DNA from: Mesotaenium endlicherianum
Taxonomy: Eukaryota > Streptophyta > Zygnematophyceae > Zygnematales > Mesotaeniaceae
Reading direction: 5' to 3'
NCBI GenBank assembly: GCA_009602735.1
Contig: WELA01010100.1
Location: forward strand, 792,312-856,311
Length of the DNA stretch: 64,000 nucleotides
Positions 11,101 through 22,944 of this stretch are shown here, piece by piece. The notes under the pieces are model-generated. The model saw nothing but the letters and a program-made list of their open reading frames with translations, was not told the origin of the DNA and did no database searches. Positions within the stretch are counted from its first letter, which is position 1. Every line of letters begins with the position of its first letter. The position numbers and the translations under genes were made by a program.

Positions 11101-13541
11101 AGGAAGGAGATAAATCCTGCAACCTCTTGTGGACTGCCATCCTGTCATCACTGCCCCCATGTAGAAGTGCAATACTACGTGCTTAAGTGCCACGCGTCGT
11201 CAACTTTTTCCAATCAGAGTGCCAAACGCTTGCTTGTCAATACTCCCTCTCTTCGTGTGAGTCTCACTGCCAATCTCCGTGTGAGGCCTAGCAACGTTTT
11301 CTATGCAACAAAAGAAAATGCCAAATGTGTGGGTCTGAATGTGCCTTCCTGTGTACCTTCCGGGGGAGCAGGCTTACTTGGCGCTGAATGACACCGACAA
11401 GGCTTTGCCAGACCTCATGCAAGCATGCCAGCTGGCGCCCTCAGATTGTATGCCGGACCGCCCACTTTCAAACTTATTGCTCATATACTACTCATTCTTG
11501 TTTCAGGTGTAATTACTATGTGCTCGTATTGCCCTGCCCAGTCCTTATTCTCTTCAAGCAGCATATGAGCAATAGATTTGAGCAATAAGCACACGTGCCT
11601 TCTCATGTCAGAAAAACGTTCATGGACTGACCAGAAACACGCGCGCGCGTGCCCGTGTGTGTGTGTGCGTGCGCGTGTTTGCGTGTGTGTGCGTGTGTGT
11701 GCGCGTGTGTGTGTGTGTGAATTTGTACTTTCTAGTAACCTACTACAGTTCTCATCCCTCTTTGACTTAATTATGACGCCTGTGTTTATCTTCCCTCCCA
11801 ACTGTGAGAGTCGTGAGCGTTCCTTCGTTGACACCAAGAAGACTCTGCCAACAATTTTTGGTACAATGTTGAATAGTGTAATTGTGAGATGATGGGGGAG
11901 ATTGGGAGGGGCTGCGCGGGAGGAGGCAAAGGAGGAGGGAGGAGGGGCTGCAGGGATGGAGGGGTGGAGGAAAGGGGATGGTGCTTTTTTTCCCCTAGAT
12001 CCTGGAAGGACCTATACATCTCGCGCTGAAAATTGTAGATTCCCTGCTTGAATTTGCTCGATGTTGTTTCAGCAAGCCCAAGACCGGGGACCCTAATCTT
12101 GAAACCCTAATATTGAAGTCCTAAATTTTGTCTTTAAACCCTATATCCAGAGGCCTACCTTTGTAACGCACGTCCACACACCTAAGCCCTTGAGCCTTCA
12201 GGGCGATGAACCTGACATCGCACGGCAATTAGTTGCTACAGCGATGCCATGTGGCACAGGTGTGCCCCTTCATCATCCGCCTGCTAATATCCGGTACCCC
12301 TGGAAGAAAAAGTGTCTCCCTCCCTCGCGTCCCCACATTTTGACTTTCGAGTAAGATAATGCGAGAACCCCAGTCTTCCACATCCACTTGCTAGCACCCA
12401 GGGATTTCCTTCTTTCTACTCTTGGAACCTTATTTCCAAGGTGTTGAACCTTAAACCCTAAACCATCATAAACTCAATATTCTAGCTGTTGATGACCCTG
12501 CAACCTAAAGTTCTCCCATGCGACTCCACTTGAGCAGCTAGTGAGCATAGCGTGAGGCCTCCTCATTCATAAGCTCCGTCTCGAAGCTCTATTTTAAGGA
12601 TGTGCTTAAATTGCCCCTCAACGTGCCTGAAACCTGTGTTTGGAGGCGGGGGGTGGTGGGGAGGGNNNNNNNNNNNNNNNNNNNNNNNNNNNNNNNNNNN
12701 NNNNNNNNNNNNNNNNNNNNNNNNNNNNNGGGGGGGGGAGGGGTTGTGCTGAGCAGGTGGAGTGAGGAAGGGGCTCGCTACTGTGAAGCAAAAAGTGGGT
12801 CTTCAAAAACCCTGAGCCCCGCCTATGATTACACACTACTCAAACCATAAATCTACGCCCAAAATCTCCTCCCTTATACCTTTGTTAGTGGACCCGCTAG
12901 GCATTCTTGTTCCTACTTTAACAAGTCCTTCATTGATAAGTATGATACACTGCGTTTGTCCAAGTGTTATCCAATTGCACTAATTGGTGAAGCTGTCGTC
13001 TCTGTGCATGTTAAATATATACTCTCCTCCTCGGTCCTATTTTTGGCCCTCGAGCACCTTCGTAAAGCGATCCACAAGCAAATGAGTACAATGTTTTAGA
13101 GGTGAACAGTGTGAAAAAATAATATTTTTTCTTGGAGATAACTCTAGGCCCTTGGGTGCTGCGTGCATCTCTCTGCTGGTTAGGGGTGCTCGAGGGAAGT
13201 GGGGGGGGAGTGTGTGTGTGTGCATGTGTTTGAATGGGTGCATGTGTGCTATGTGCACAATGTAGAAAGAGGCGCATGTAGCTGTCATGTGCGTGCATGT
13301 TTGTGTGTATATTCCCACCCACCTCGTTCGAACGCGCCAACCTGAGAATTATAGAGCTTGTGCGTCTGTGGTCAATGTAGATTTTAGGTTTCTACACTTA
13401 GCATGAGGTTGATGTGCAAAAACTTGTGAGGTATGCGTGCAGAATAATATCTATATGAAATTCTGATTGCCTGCTTTTTTTTTGTAGATTGTGGAGCGCA
13501 AGGAGAAGGAGAAGCAAACATACGCAAAAATGTTTCAATGA
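2185..13541 (+). CDS. PPID (CYP40): Cyclophilin-40-type peptidyl-prolyl isomerase / Hsp90 co-chaperone, 10 exons, 372 aa
   Basis: Exons read by hand: 2185-2370, 3981-4112, 5630-5902, 7514-7627, 9003-9090, 10133-10185, 10879-10983, 11372-11447, 12757-12794, 13488-13541. All nine introns are GT-AG; phases are 0,0,0,0,1,0,0,1,0. The start is the first in-frame ATG. Joined length is 372 aa against about 370 for animal CYP40. Residues 10-190 form the cyclophilin domain. The catalytic Arg68, Phe73, Gln76, Phe129 and His142 are present ([25 protein letters not shown]). Residue 137, the cyclosporin-contacting Trp of CypA, is Gln here. Residues 220-345 form the TPR domain. The carboxylate clamp for the Hsp90/Hsp70 C-terminus is complete: Lys227, Asn231, Asn280, Lys310, Arg314. 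The C-terminus ends [10 protein letters not shown], the usual CYP40 tail that follows the last TPR helix. From family knowledge the protein is a cytosolic Hsp90 co-chaperone. Exon 9 (38 nt) lies only 27 bases after the assembly gap. Exons 6 and 9 are very short and would be missed by most gene callers. Confidence 0.95.
5009..5050. repeat. (GT)n microsatellite in CYP40 intron 2
   Basis: A GT-rich run interrupted by GC and GA steps. It is one of several alternating purine-pyrimidine tracts in this intron. A second tract (5571-5628) runs directly into the exon-3 acceptor. Confidence 0.8.
5213..5629 (+). repeat. Three decayed tandem copies of the exon-3 acceptor and exon start
   Basis: Units at about 5213-5282, 5329-5400 and 5441-5523 resemble the real exon-3 start at 5620 onward. 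Each has a G/T-rich lead, a CAG- or CA-type acceptor, then (C/G)ACA(C/G)(C/A)CAG..GGCGTGCT. The first two copies carry a TAG where exon 3 has Gln or Lys, so they cannot be alternative exons in frame. They continue into a shared tail (CCTCAACCCCT..GTG.TGCC.TGTCATAA) that may be a decayed version of the following exon bases. Spacing is about 115-175 bp. Confidence 0.75.
5903..7513 (+). repeat. CYP40 intron 3, rich in degenerate CCCTAAA motifs
   Basis: Between about 5930 and 6950 the intron repeats short words such as AACCCTAA, ACCCTAAA, AAACCCTG and ACCCTAATC, spaced by tens of bases and not in a clean tandem array. They read like decayed plant/algal-type telomere repeat or a repeated intron-filling element. 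No coding potential was seen. Confidence 0.6.
8811..9038 (+). repeat. Tandem duplication of exon-5 acceptor and first 36 coding bases
   Basis: Segment 8811-8913 is repeated at 8931-9038. The lead-in is similar in both (CTCCTT.TAAGGGTTG, a GA run, GACTCTTA, then TGCGCGC). The first 36 coding bases of exon 5 are identical in both copies (8878-8913 and 9003-9038). The upstream copy has AT where the functional copy has the AG acceptor. It also lacks the rest of the exon and a donor, so it is a dead exon start. The exact identity of the coding part suggests a fairly recent event. Confidence 0.9.
9850..10156 (+). repeat. Decayed upstream copy of exon-6 region
   Basis: Around 9850-9915 there is a diverged copy of 10085-10156. 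Both contain TGTGT, TGCGC..TGATGG or TGCGCAATGG, then GTGGC(A/T)CAG, AGCTGT and AGTTGAAG / AATTGAAGG. The real exon 6 is the downstream copy, because only it has the donor (GCT|GTAAGG) and stays open in the CYP40 frame. Confidence 0.7.
10655..10900 (+). repeat. Decayed upstream copies of the exon-7 start
   Basis: The exon-7 junction GCGCCAG|GCGTGCAAGCTG at 10872-10890 is preceded by two similar strings. One is GTGCCAGGCGAGCAAAAGT near 10659 and the other GTGCCAGGCGTGCGGAAGC near 10801. Only the last copy continues into the full TPR exon. This is the weakest of the four exon-edge duplications because the shared string is short. Confidence 0.55.
11640..11720. repeat. (GT/GC)n microsatellite in CYP40 intron 8
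   Basis: Alternating purine-pyrimidine run of GT with interspersed GC and CGT units. This composition could form Z-DNA. It creates spurious Cys/Val-rich open frames on both strands. Confidence 0.85.
12666..12729. other. Assembly gap (64 N) inside CYP40 intron 8
   Basis: A run of 64 N flanked on both sides by a G-rich tract (GGGGTGGTGGGGAGGG and a run of nine or more G). It is probably a G-homopolymer or G-quadruplex-prone stretch that stopped sequencing. True length is unknown. Exon 9 of CYP40 starts 27 bases after it. Confidence 0.95.
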
Positions 13542-13587
13542 ACAGAAAGGAATCATATATTGAAGGGGGGGTAAAGAAATGGGGTAC

Positions 13588-13591
<4 letters not shown>

Positions 13592-13639
<48 letters not shown>

Positions 13640-13640
13640 N

Positions 13641-13696
<56 letters not shown>
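13592..13696. repeat. (CT)n microsatellite
   Basis: About 100 bases of CT with one N, starting about 50 bases after the CYP40 stop codon, so probably in or next to the 3' UTR. It gives long Arg-Glu or Leu-Ser open frames that are artefacts. Confidence 0.95.
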
Positions 13697-13699
<3 letters not shown>

Positions 13700-16600
13700 G
13701 CGCACGCACACACACACACATACACACAGCCTATATGTGCATGTGTATATGTGCACAATCACTCTTTGAGGCACTAGCTACGCGTATAAACTAGTCTCTG
13801 TTTCTAGGTTGTGTCACAGTGTCAAATCATATGGCATAGCTAATTTTAGTGGTAACAGTGCTGGTGGAACTTTGATTTGAGCTTTGATATGGGTGTGTAC
13901 ACACAGTCACGGTAAACATCTTGGACTCTCTGCATGCAAATAAACGCTTCTTGCTACTTCTTGCTCTCTTTTTACGGCAGCCTTTTCAAGGGGGAGGGCC
14001 TATGTTCCGTAAGCCACAAGCTTGGGAAATCTTGATAGGTTACCATGCATGTTGTTATGGTCAAGGCATTCTTTTTGCATGTCGCATACGCATGTATGAT
14101 GGTACTCCTCCTGGCATCCATGTCACGTTTTGTCATGCTATTGTAAAACTCTGCACGCGCTAATTTGTAGTCATTAATGTACTATATTTGACAAACAATG
14201 ATGGTGTACGTTGTAAGCTTTGGTCATGATTGATAAGCCCTATACAAGTAAGCCTCGAGGATTCAACTGACCATATCTTTTGAGTGCCGAAAAACCTACA
14301 AAAACCTAGTATATGCTTGACTCTAATTGGAATTTAAAATGTGGGCCCTCACAACTTGTAAATATGCCCCCATTGTATGTCCAAGACAGAATTGTACTTG
14401 TACTTTTTTATGATAGCAGACTTGCAACGGTTATATGAAATCTTAGCATACTAGAAGATATTCCTTCCACAAAATTTTTGAGCCTTTGCAGCTGCAAGCC
14501 AGTCGCAACTGAAACGCCATCACGAATGCTCGGTAGCAAGTGCATGTGGATCTAGGGAAACTAGATCAAGGGCTGGGCGACTATCAATCAAAAGCGTGTG
14601 AGCCGAGAAAAATGTGTGCCAGCTAAGAAATACGAATGTGGGGATGATGAACTCAACAACATCATCTGGCTGACTTCTCAAATAACCACTGCGTGAATTC
14701 CTATCTGTTGAACAACAAAGCAGAGGAGCGGCTGAGTATTGAGTGAGTGATGGGAGAACAGTGATAGGAGGAGCCCATGTTGTTGCCGGGGGTGGCGTTC
14801 GAGAAGGCAGGACATGGCAGCGACACCTGCAGCACGAAGGAAATCAAGCATCAACTAATGAGTTGACGACATCAGTTGCCCGTCCGGAGGAGAGCCATGG
14901 GGCAGCCCTCCCATCTGGCTGCTACGCTAGCGCTGCAAGTTGGATCTTGTGCATCTCTTGCAGCAATAGTAGCGCCTGCTGCAATCACAACTGCCCAGTC
15001 TCTGCTGCTGCTGATGTGATGTGCTGCATCTTTCCCAAGCTATGCCAACGGCACTTGATCGAGCTGGTGTCATTGCTGCTGAAGTGAATGCTGCATTTAG
15101 TCTTGATGCTAGCCCCCTGCTGACCTCGCAATCATGTAGAGGGTGGTCGTCTAGTCCCTGCCTAGATCTATACTTGCTACCGAGCACCGATGATGGCATT
15201 TTGGTGACAATTGGTCAGCTTGTAGTCGCACGGGTGCTGAGTGTTTGCGGACGAAGTATCTTCCATTAGGTTGCTGACGTAAAATTGTGTTGCAAGTGAT
15301 TGGGACCAAATTGTACAAGTAAACGGGCGTTGTAATCTTATGCTTCATCATGGTCAAGAATTTCCAATATACATATTGCTTCCTTTGTATGTAGTAAAAT
15401 GGTGGGTGATTATCTCTAAGGAATATGTCTCGATTAAGGTTTAGAATGCAAATACATAAGGTATAGTCATTCCAAATCAATGTCGAGCCTAGTTTTAAAA
15501 TACGCCCATACAACCTCTTTTGACCAAATTGTACGTAATTTGCAATACTCCGTATTGTGATACTCCGTATTACGCCTATGACCAGATTTTTGATTTATTT
15601 CCGACTTATAGTAGGTTTATTCCACTGACAATCACGTATTTCAGCGTATTCCAACGTACAGGATTGACTTTTATGTTTTGTACGCGCGGCAATTCCGTAC
15701 ACACGTATGCGGCGTATCCAATTTTCATAACTAGGATGTCGAGTCACGAGTGGCTTTCACCATGCAACATTCAATTACTTTCAGGCTGTAATATACTCGT
15801 GTACAAAAAATAGCAACTTATGAATTTCTCTTGCACGTGTTTTATAAAAGCTTGACTGTTGTGATTGGAACAACTTAATTCTACTGTATTACACAGTCCA
15901 CATTTTACATCACATATGGATTGCTAGAGTGAAAGGGGGAAGGGTGCGGGGAGTGCGCCCACACACACTCACGCACCCTCACCCGCGAGTGGAAGCGTGC
16001 ACGAGGACCTTTCCTAGTTGCATACCCAAGGTGGAGTTGCCTGGTGGTGTGCCACCCTTGCAAGGGTTAGAGGGCTACATGATAGAGGCGTGGAAAAGAA
16101 CTCACTTTATTAAGAAAAGTTGTGTACAAGATAAGAAGGTTAGACTAGACTAGACTAGACAAGACAAGACCCCCTCTTTTATGCTTCAACTCTAAGTGTC
16201 CTCTCTAGCAAAGTACCTCCAGGACCTTCTACTATGGCTCCTTCCATGTAGGTGACCTTGCTAGTTGGACAAGCTAGCACACTCACACGCACACAATCAC
16301 ACTCTAGAATATTCTACTACACAATTCACTAACTCCTCACGGAGTTTCTAGAAATTCCACGATCACTTTCGCTCTCTACGTAATTGTACGTAGTTTCTGG
16401 AACCCTCATGTTTCAATGTCCTACTTCCTGGACTCCAACCAAACTTTTCGTCACTGGACCTGTCCTTGTCACTAAATAGAATCTGTGACATTAAAAACTC
16501 ACTAAAAACTTCATAACTTTCTCGATACTAGTCCAAATGACTTGAAATAAAGACCAAAGTTCTTCTAAAATCACACTCTATGCATATAAAATACTAGAGA

Positions 16601-18180
16601 GATACAAACTACACATTCATAACCTTACATTTTACATCACATATGGACTGCTAGAGCACACTTTGCTGGTCCATTGAGGTTTTGCGGCTTGCCCCACGGT
16701 GGTCCACAAGTTCCTGTTGAAAAATTATATAGTACCATCTGCAGCGCTCGAGACATGTTGCCACGTGGCCTTCACGGAGTAGTATATACATGGGTGACAA
16801 TCAATTATACACCTTCCTAGTGTTATGTTAGCTGGTCCTCTCACCTACGTATTGCTGTGTGTGGGTCCCCAACGCGGGCCCTCGTAAACTACTAAAATCT
16901 AGTGGCGTTCATCATTCGACAAAGACACCAAAACTCACCACACCCTACTACAAATTGTCGTGAATTGACAATCGGCCGGTTTGGGGATAAGGCCAACGCA
17001 GTTTGGAGCACTACCCAAAAGAGGGGTTGTAGGAAGATCACATGCCTTGCATGCTGGACAGAATGGGCAACAAAAACTTGTTCTGCACTGAACCGTTGCC
17101 TCGTGCTCCATGACTAACTAAATGGGTAACACTTTGAAGAGGAGGTACTTGTACCATCTTCAGGCTTGAAGCTGCAGGGCAAGAGAGACGAGGTTGCAGC
17201 AAACTGCGCATACAATTGCGAACTCCCCATCCTCCTACTCCATCCTCCCACTCGCCGTTGAACTTCATTTGCATCTCTATCACCCTCGGGGGTTGTCCCT
17301 GGCTTGCTCCAGCACCTGCCCATCTAAGAGAAGGCGGCAACTGCCCGTCAGTTATTTGGCGGCCATGAGGGATGCCGCTAGCTCACGCTTCACAGGCGCA
17401 AAGCATCGGCACGTGTTGCATTTGAAAGTGTTGCCTTCAATAGATACATTGTAGATACGAAGGACATAGCAAGGCAATCTTGGGCTTGTGCAAGGCTCCT
17501 AATAGTGCCCGATGCAATCCTCACAAAGGCAAAAGACAGCCGTCCAGAAGCAGCAGTGTTGAAATAGGATGGTGGATACGCAAGTTGACCAAAGATTTCA
17601 TGTGCACATGAGAGGAGGAGGGGTAAGAACAACGCACCGCAATAAATTTGCGGTTCAGGCGGAGGTTTGGGCGCATGAGGGACTTGTGGCAATACAAGCA
17701 ATACGACAGGAACATCATCTCATTCATGTCCAAATAATTGTCAAAATCACAACATTGTACGCACTGTTCCTCCTTTCTCCATACGTATTAGAGACAAGAC
17801 AATGCAGCTGCCAGCAAAACCAGGGCAAGCACGACAAGAGGAGACACAAACTGGCAAAGAGGTAACGTACGCAAGTTACGCCGAATGCTGTGCGTTGCAC
17901 CTGAGTTGGAGTCAATCAACTTGCTCGCATTGTGTGGCAAGTTGCAAGCGGCTCTTGCGGGCAGGAGAACCAATTGTTACTATATACAAGATACTATGAT
18001 ACTTGCTACTATATACAAGCACTTCATTGCTACTATTAGACAAGAGAGAAAGATGAAATACCCTCTCCAAGCAAACCGACCTAGCACAACTTATGCAAAA
18101 ATTGCAACTCCAAAAGAGAATTTTATAACCTGTTATCACGACAAGATTAACGTAATTAGCCACGTCATCATATGTTGAAA
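13697..18180. other. Intergenic stretch, no recognised gene
   Basis: Several short open frames exist (for example 14743-15087 on + and 17390-17701 on -), but none matches a family I know and none shows consistent exon borders. A minus-strand segment near 17355-17480 reads like decayed coding sequence with a CxxC pair (FKCNTCRCF); its origin is unknown. A GACTA pentamer run lies at 16141-16170. The solo-LTR-like insertion is listed separately. Confidence 0.45.
15900..16656 (-). mobile_element. Solo-LTR-like fossil inside a 30-bp direct repeat
   Basis: A roughly 700-bp segment (about 15930-16629), read on the minus strand, begins TGTAAGG and ends CTTTCA. Those are the same termini as the LTR of the chromovirus fossil at 44.4-45.2 kb. 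Both also share the internal phrase GAGAAAGTTATG, so this is a related LTR without internal domain. It is flanked by a 30-bp direct repeat (15900-15929 and 16627-16656, one mismatch), which is far longer than the 4-6 bp normally made by LTR integrases. It is a noncoding relic, fairly old. Confidence 0.6.
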
Positions 18181-19240
18181 ACGACCTGATAAAGCACAGA
18201 ATGAAACATTGTGAAAAATGACAATCTCAAATTTGCGTCAAACGGCGGTGAACAACTCCCTTAACCAGACTGGCATGTTCAAATTTGAAAATTTTCATTC
18301 CTTCTTTCTTAACATGCACATCATGGCTGTTTACGTAAATTAATTACATTCATTTGTTCACAATGTACAAACACGAAAACGCATTCTAGTTACAATAGGT
18401 TCAAATAAACAACCAAAAATCTTCATCATTGCTTTTTTTGTTGTCTTTGGAATCTCATTGATCTTAATTTGTTCACAACGAATAAATTGTGCTCAAAGAT
18501 TCTGACCTGCCCAACCAAACACTCAGTGTACATCGCATTTCATATTGATATTTACGTAAATATGATAATCAAAAAATTGAATAATACAATGTAAATAGAC
18601 ATTATATCATAAATGAAATATTTTTATACACATGAGTTGAACTTACAAAAACATAGCAATAAAATTACATTTAATTCCAAATTCAAAAAAAAATTAGTAA
18701 GACTAAATATGTAAAATATCGTCAAGTAATTTATTCAAAAGAAAATATCAATACTAGCACATATGATGTCATGAAGCGTAAACGTAAATAAGAGTCTAAT
18801 ACTTACAAGATATAACAATTATGACATTTGTAGTAAAATTTACTAATTTTAACATACCATATATCATGTTATTAGGTACAGTTAAAACACAATGTTGTCA
18901 ATCGCAACTCGATGTTGACACACTACAGTTATCAGCGTACGTAATATCTTGCATGAAAAAGACGCAATAAAAGAGTAAATATCTGCCTAAAAAGAGGATC
19001 ACTATATTGTCATGTGCACATTACGTGCCAAATTACGCTCCCTTGACCGACGTTATGATTCTCATCTTGTTACAAATAAATATTTCATCGCTAGTATCAA
19101 ACATGAAAGAAAGATGTAAAATAGTCTCTCCAAGCAAATTGCACGACGGGGGCCAAGGAGGGGTATCTACCTCCTTTTTTCCCTTTCCACCTCCCATTTT
19201 CTGTCAACTTTTGAGAGATGCAGTTCCAAGAGAGGATTTT
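18030..19240 (+). repeat. Diverged direct repeat pair around GAAAGATG..CTCTCCAAGCAAA
   Basis: Sequence 18028-18130 (TTCATTGCTA, GAAAGATGAAATA, CTCTCCAAGCAAA, CAACTCCAAAAGAGAATTTTA) recurs with spacers at 19085-19240 (TTCATCGCTA, GAAAGATGTAAAA, CTCTCCAAGCAAA, CAGTTCCAAGAGAGGATTTTA). It looks like an old segmental duplication or two copies of a dispersed element. Confidence 0.55.
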
Positions 19241-19769
19241 AAAATTTGTACCCAACTAAGCGGACAAATGAGAACAATAGCCCCCATGTCTTTAGCTTCC
19301 GCGAGAGGCACAGTTGCCGGCCAGCCAGAGGTTACACACACACACGCACACACATATACCGGCACACATAAGAAAGTGTGATATCTTAGATAGAATAAAT
19401 AAAAGGACTGCCGCTTTTGGCTTGCAAAATCCTTGTTACTTCAACTTTAGACCAATTCACGTGGTTCCTTGGTTGGAACCACGCTACATGCTCTTCCATG
19501 TATAAATCATCTGAACTTGTAAATTTCATTCAAAAGCTGACGTGTTACAAAATTAGAGTTTCTATTACAAGAACGATATACATATTATTGAAGTACATGG
19601 TATTGAAATTTGCTAGTCATCAGACTTTTGAAATCCTAAATACAACTTTTAAAATAGATTGCACACTGTAAGTTGTAAAGCATACATATTTGACCTCAAT
19701 TTTGTACTTGCTTTGAATAAGGAAAGTGGTTGAGCCGCACTCCAAAGATGGAAAAAACAAAAGAAATTC

Positions 19770-20930
19770 ACAGAAGTTAATGATTGGAAACTAATCAACG
19801 ATTGTGAAAAGAAAAACATGATTAGGTACGCATTATAAAAATAAAATATATTATACTTTAACAAATAATTTACTATCAAAAAAAGGTGGAAGTGCTCCGT
19901 AAGTATTGAGATTATGGCCAAAAAAGAGATAGAGAGGAAGGGAGGAAAAGAGAGTAATTACCTTGAGATAATGATGGCCGAATCCATACTTTTATCGCAG
20001 ATTTTTAAAAAAAAAAAAAGACAAATTTTTTTTATTAAATTTCTCTACAGAAGAAGATACACAATAAGTGACAACTATCAGTGTTTAAATAGATCACTAG
20101 TCACACAATAAATATGTATATATGAATATATATAGAGAGAGAGATAACAAAAGACACTTCAAAAAAAGATGAAGAGAGTGAGAAAAAGGGTAGGGAGCGA
20201 GGGGGATAACAAAAAGTTTAATGTCCTCCTTCTTGTCTTGTACTTCTTTCTTGTTTGTGTGTATGCACAAAGACCAAGTATTTAAAGTACTTAAGCAGCA
20301 ATATCTTATTTCTGCTTGTCTCAAAAAAATAGTCTACTTTTTGTGCACTCTTTAAAAATCATCTCAATCCTCTGTGTAAATCTCGAGTAAATTTTAGATG
20401 TCAATATGTCTTGTTCAAATTGTGAGAGCATCACCACCCTTTGTAAGATTCTTGATATAATATATTTCTTTCTATTGTCATATAAGGTATCACAGCACTT
20501 TGTGCAATATTTGACAATTTGAAATTATTGTCAGGGCAGACATCATCATATTTGAAATGTATTGGACCAGTCTTCTAAGTATCAGACTATTTTATCCTTT
20601 TTTTGCAACATGTGATAATTCTAAGTCAAAACGCGATTATTCTTGTGCTACCTTCAGAAAATAGAGATATTTCTTACAAAAGTCAATAATTGGAAAGTAG
20701 ACAATCTTCGATTGTGAGAATAAATACACAATAAGTTACGCACATATTTCTAAAAGCAACATGTAAAAGCAATATTAAGTTCTAACAAATAATTTACTCT
20801 CCAAAAAGGGTAAAAATGTTCCAGCAGTATGAGATTGTGACCAAAAGAGAGGGAGAGAGGGAAGGAGGGTAATTACCTTGTGATAATGGTGGTTGCACCC
20901 ATACTTTCACCAAAAACTTTCAATAGAACG
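19770..20930 (+). repeat. Diverged direct duplication, about 230 bp, spaced about 910 bp
   Basis: Segment 19775-20000 recurs at 20680-20925. Both have AATGATTGGAAA / AATAATTGGAAA, ACGATTGTGA / TCGATTGTGA, TTTAACAAATAATTTACT / CTAACAAATAATTTACT, then GAGATT(A/G)TG(G/A)CCAAAA, a purine-rich tract, and GTAATTACCTTG.GATAATG. They could be terminal repeats of a decayed element, but no termini are visible. Confidence 0.6.
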
Positions 20931-22944
20931 ATACTCATCGAAGCACATAACACATGAAATCTCTCTTCTTGTATGACTAATGAGTATGAGAAGACTTGCG
21001 ATTATAGTTTTCAAAGGTGTGAGATCCAATTGGCGTCCATAAAGGCACAATCACTATGTGACTAGAGATAAAAATATGAAAATAATCAAAATGATGACGG
21101 CAACAAAGATGATAGGATAATTATAATTTGTCATTGTGCTCAACGTTTTAATTTGCGTGATTAGATTACAAGAATATGCGATTGACATAAAACCTAAGCA
21201 AGAGGAGGTAGACAGTGATAAGAAGCAAAAATAGACAAAATAACCTACTCATTGTAAAACCAAATTATTATTTTAATATATGTATACAATAAAATTTTTA
21301 AAATTTGAATAATAAATTGTCATTAATCGAGACCACAAACAAAATTTGAGTATCCGTTGTGCTCCATCAAAAGATGAACTTTGACTTAAAAGTTGGTTAC
21401 CAATTATAGAAAACATATTAATATTTATTAATATCTTACACACCTTTCAAAAGAAAAAATGGTAGCAACACATAAGAATCGTACAATTCGAAGTTCACAA
21501 GCCCAATCAATGCAATTTACGATTTTATCATTTTGGTCTAATAACTTCCGTGAATGTTGTGAATGCGTTATAATGTAGAAAAAAAAATTAATTTGTTACA
21601 TTTTTGTAATTCATAAATCATTGTGTAGTTATTTGAAAAAAAGAACTTGCTCAATTGATAACATTATGCATCAGTCATTTGATTGTCTTTTTCTGGACGA
21701 TGTTATGTTGAATTCAAATTTTTGGATGGCCATTATCCAACGAGTCAACCAACTGCAGAGATCATTATTTTGAAACAGCCAAATCGTAGTTAGGAAATTC
21801 TTGTATATTTTATTGTTTTTTTTGTTATTATTTTCTTTCAAATAGAACCATTGTTATACGATCATTTAACCAAAGTCAATATACATTTCATGACACCAAA
21901 ATCTTTAGTAATTGGACGACCAGCAAAATCAATTATTGCAAGACAATCATAGATGCTAAATTATTATTAATAGTGAATTATCAATAAAAACTTAATTATT
22001 TTTTTTGTATAATTTAATAAAATTATATCAATTTAATTAATAAATATACATTGTACCTTAAAAATTATACATGATTCGAATGAAATATATTAAACGTGAC
22101 AATAACAACTTAAAACATTCACTATAAACATTAATTTATTTTTATTTTGCATGTTCATAAAAACCATAAATCATATCAGTTGCAATCTTACATTAATTTC
22201 ATACACAACATTTATTTTTCCTTTAACAATATACTTTACCGTATCTAATTTAAAAGAAGTTACCTGTTGACTTGTTAAAGTAGTTTTCAACCATGATCCG
22301 CGCTCTTTTGTAACAACTCTAAGCATCATATACATTTGTGACATTGCTAGGCACCTTTGTGACATCTCTAGACAATCATGTATCCTTGTGACATTTTTTG
22401 ACGTAAAAAGAACAGGTACATTTTTCTTTTTGAAAAAGCCTCAATAACAGCACCAATTTTTTTTTTTGTAATATATTTTGATATAAAATGAGCGGGTACA
22501 CCTAATATTTTACATCTCTAGAGCAACGATGGATTTCGTCTTTCTAAATACAATAAACATGTCCAAACATCTATCGAGCACAACAATTTTAAAAATAATT
22601 TTAAAAGGTATCACATTTACTACACTTATTGAGAAAAAAGCTCTCCTACAAATTTTGCCATAGACGTGCCAAAATTGTCTGATGCCTACTTAAAGTACAA
22701 GGGCGTAAACAAAAGGGCGTAAATCCTTGCACCAAATTCATCACAAGGCCAGTCTTTATGATCTCCGTGATGCGGTCATCTAAGGACCTCAAGATACGCG
22801 TGCAACTCTCTTAGATGTATGTGCACAATATGATAGACGAAGATTTTTCACTCGCAACAATGTAATACATAACAATACTCGATTTTTTTAAATCAGATTT
22901 TTAAATTACAAAAAAAAACATATAATTTTTAAAAGGAACAAAAG

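Noticed and set aside
12602-12850. Open frames on both strands across the N gap
   Set aside because: They exist only because N bases were read through. The real coding content here is the 38-nt exon 9.
13384-13777. Open frames of 70-124 codons rich in Arg-Glu or Leu-Ser
   Set aside because: They are translations of the (CT)n microsatellite and cross an N.
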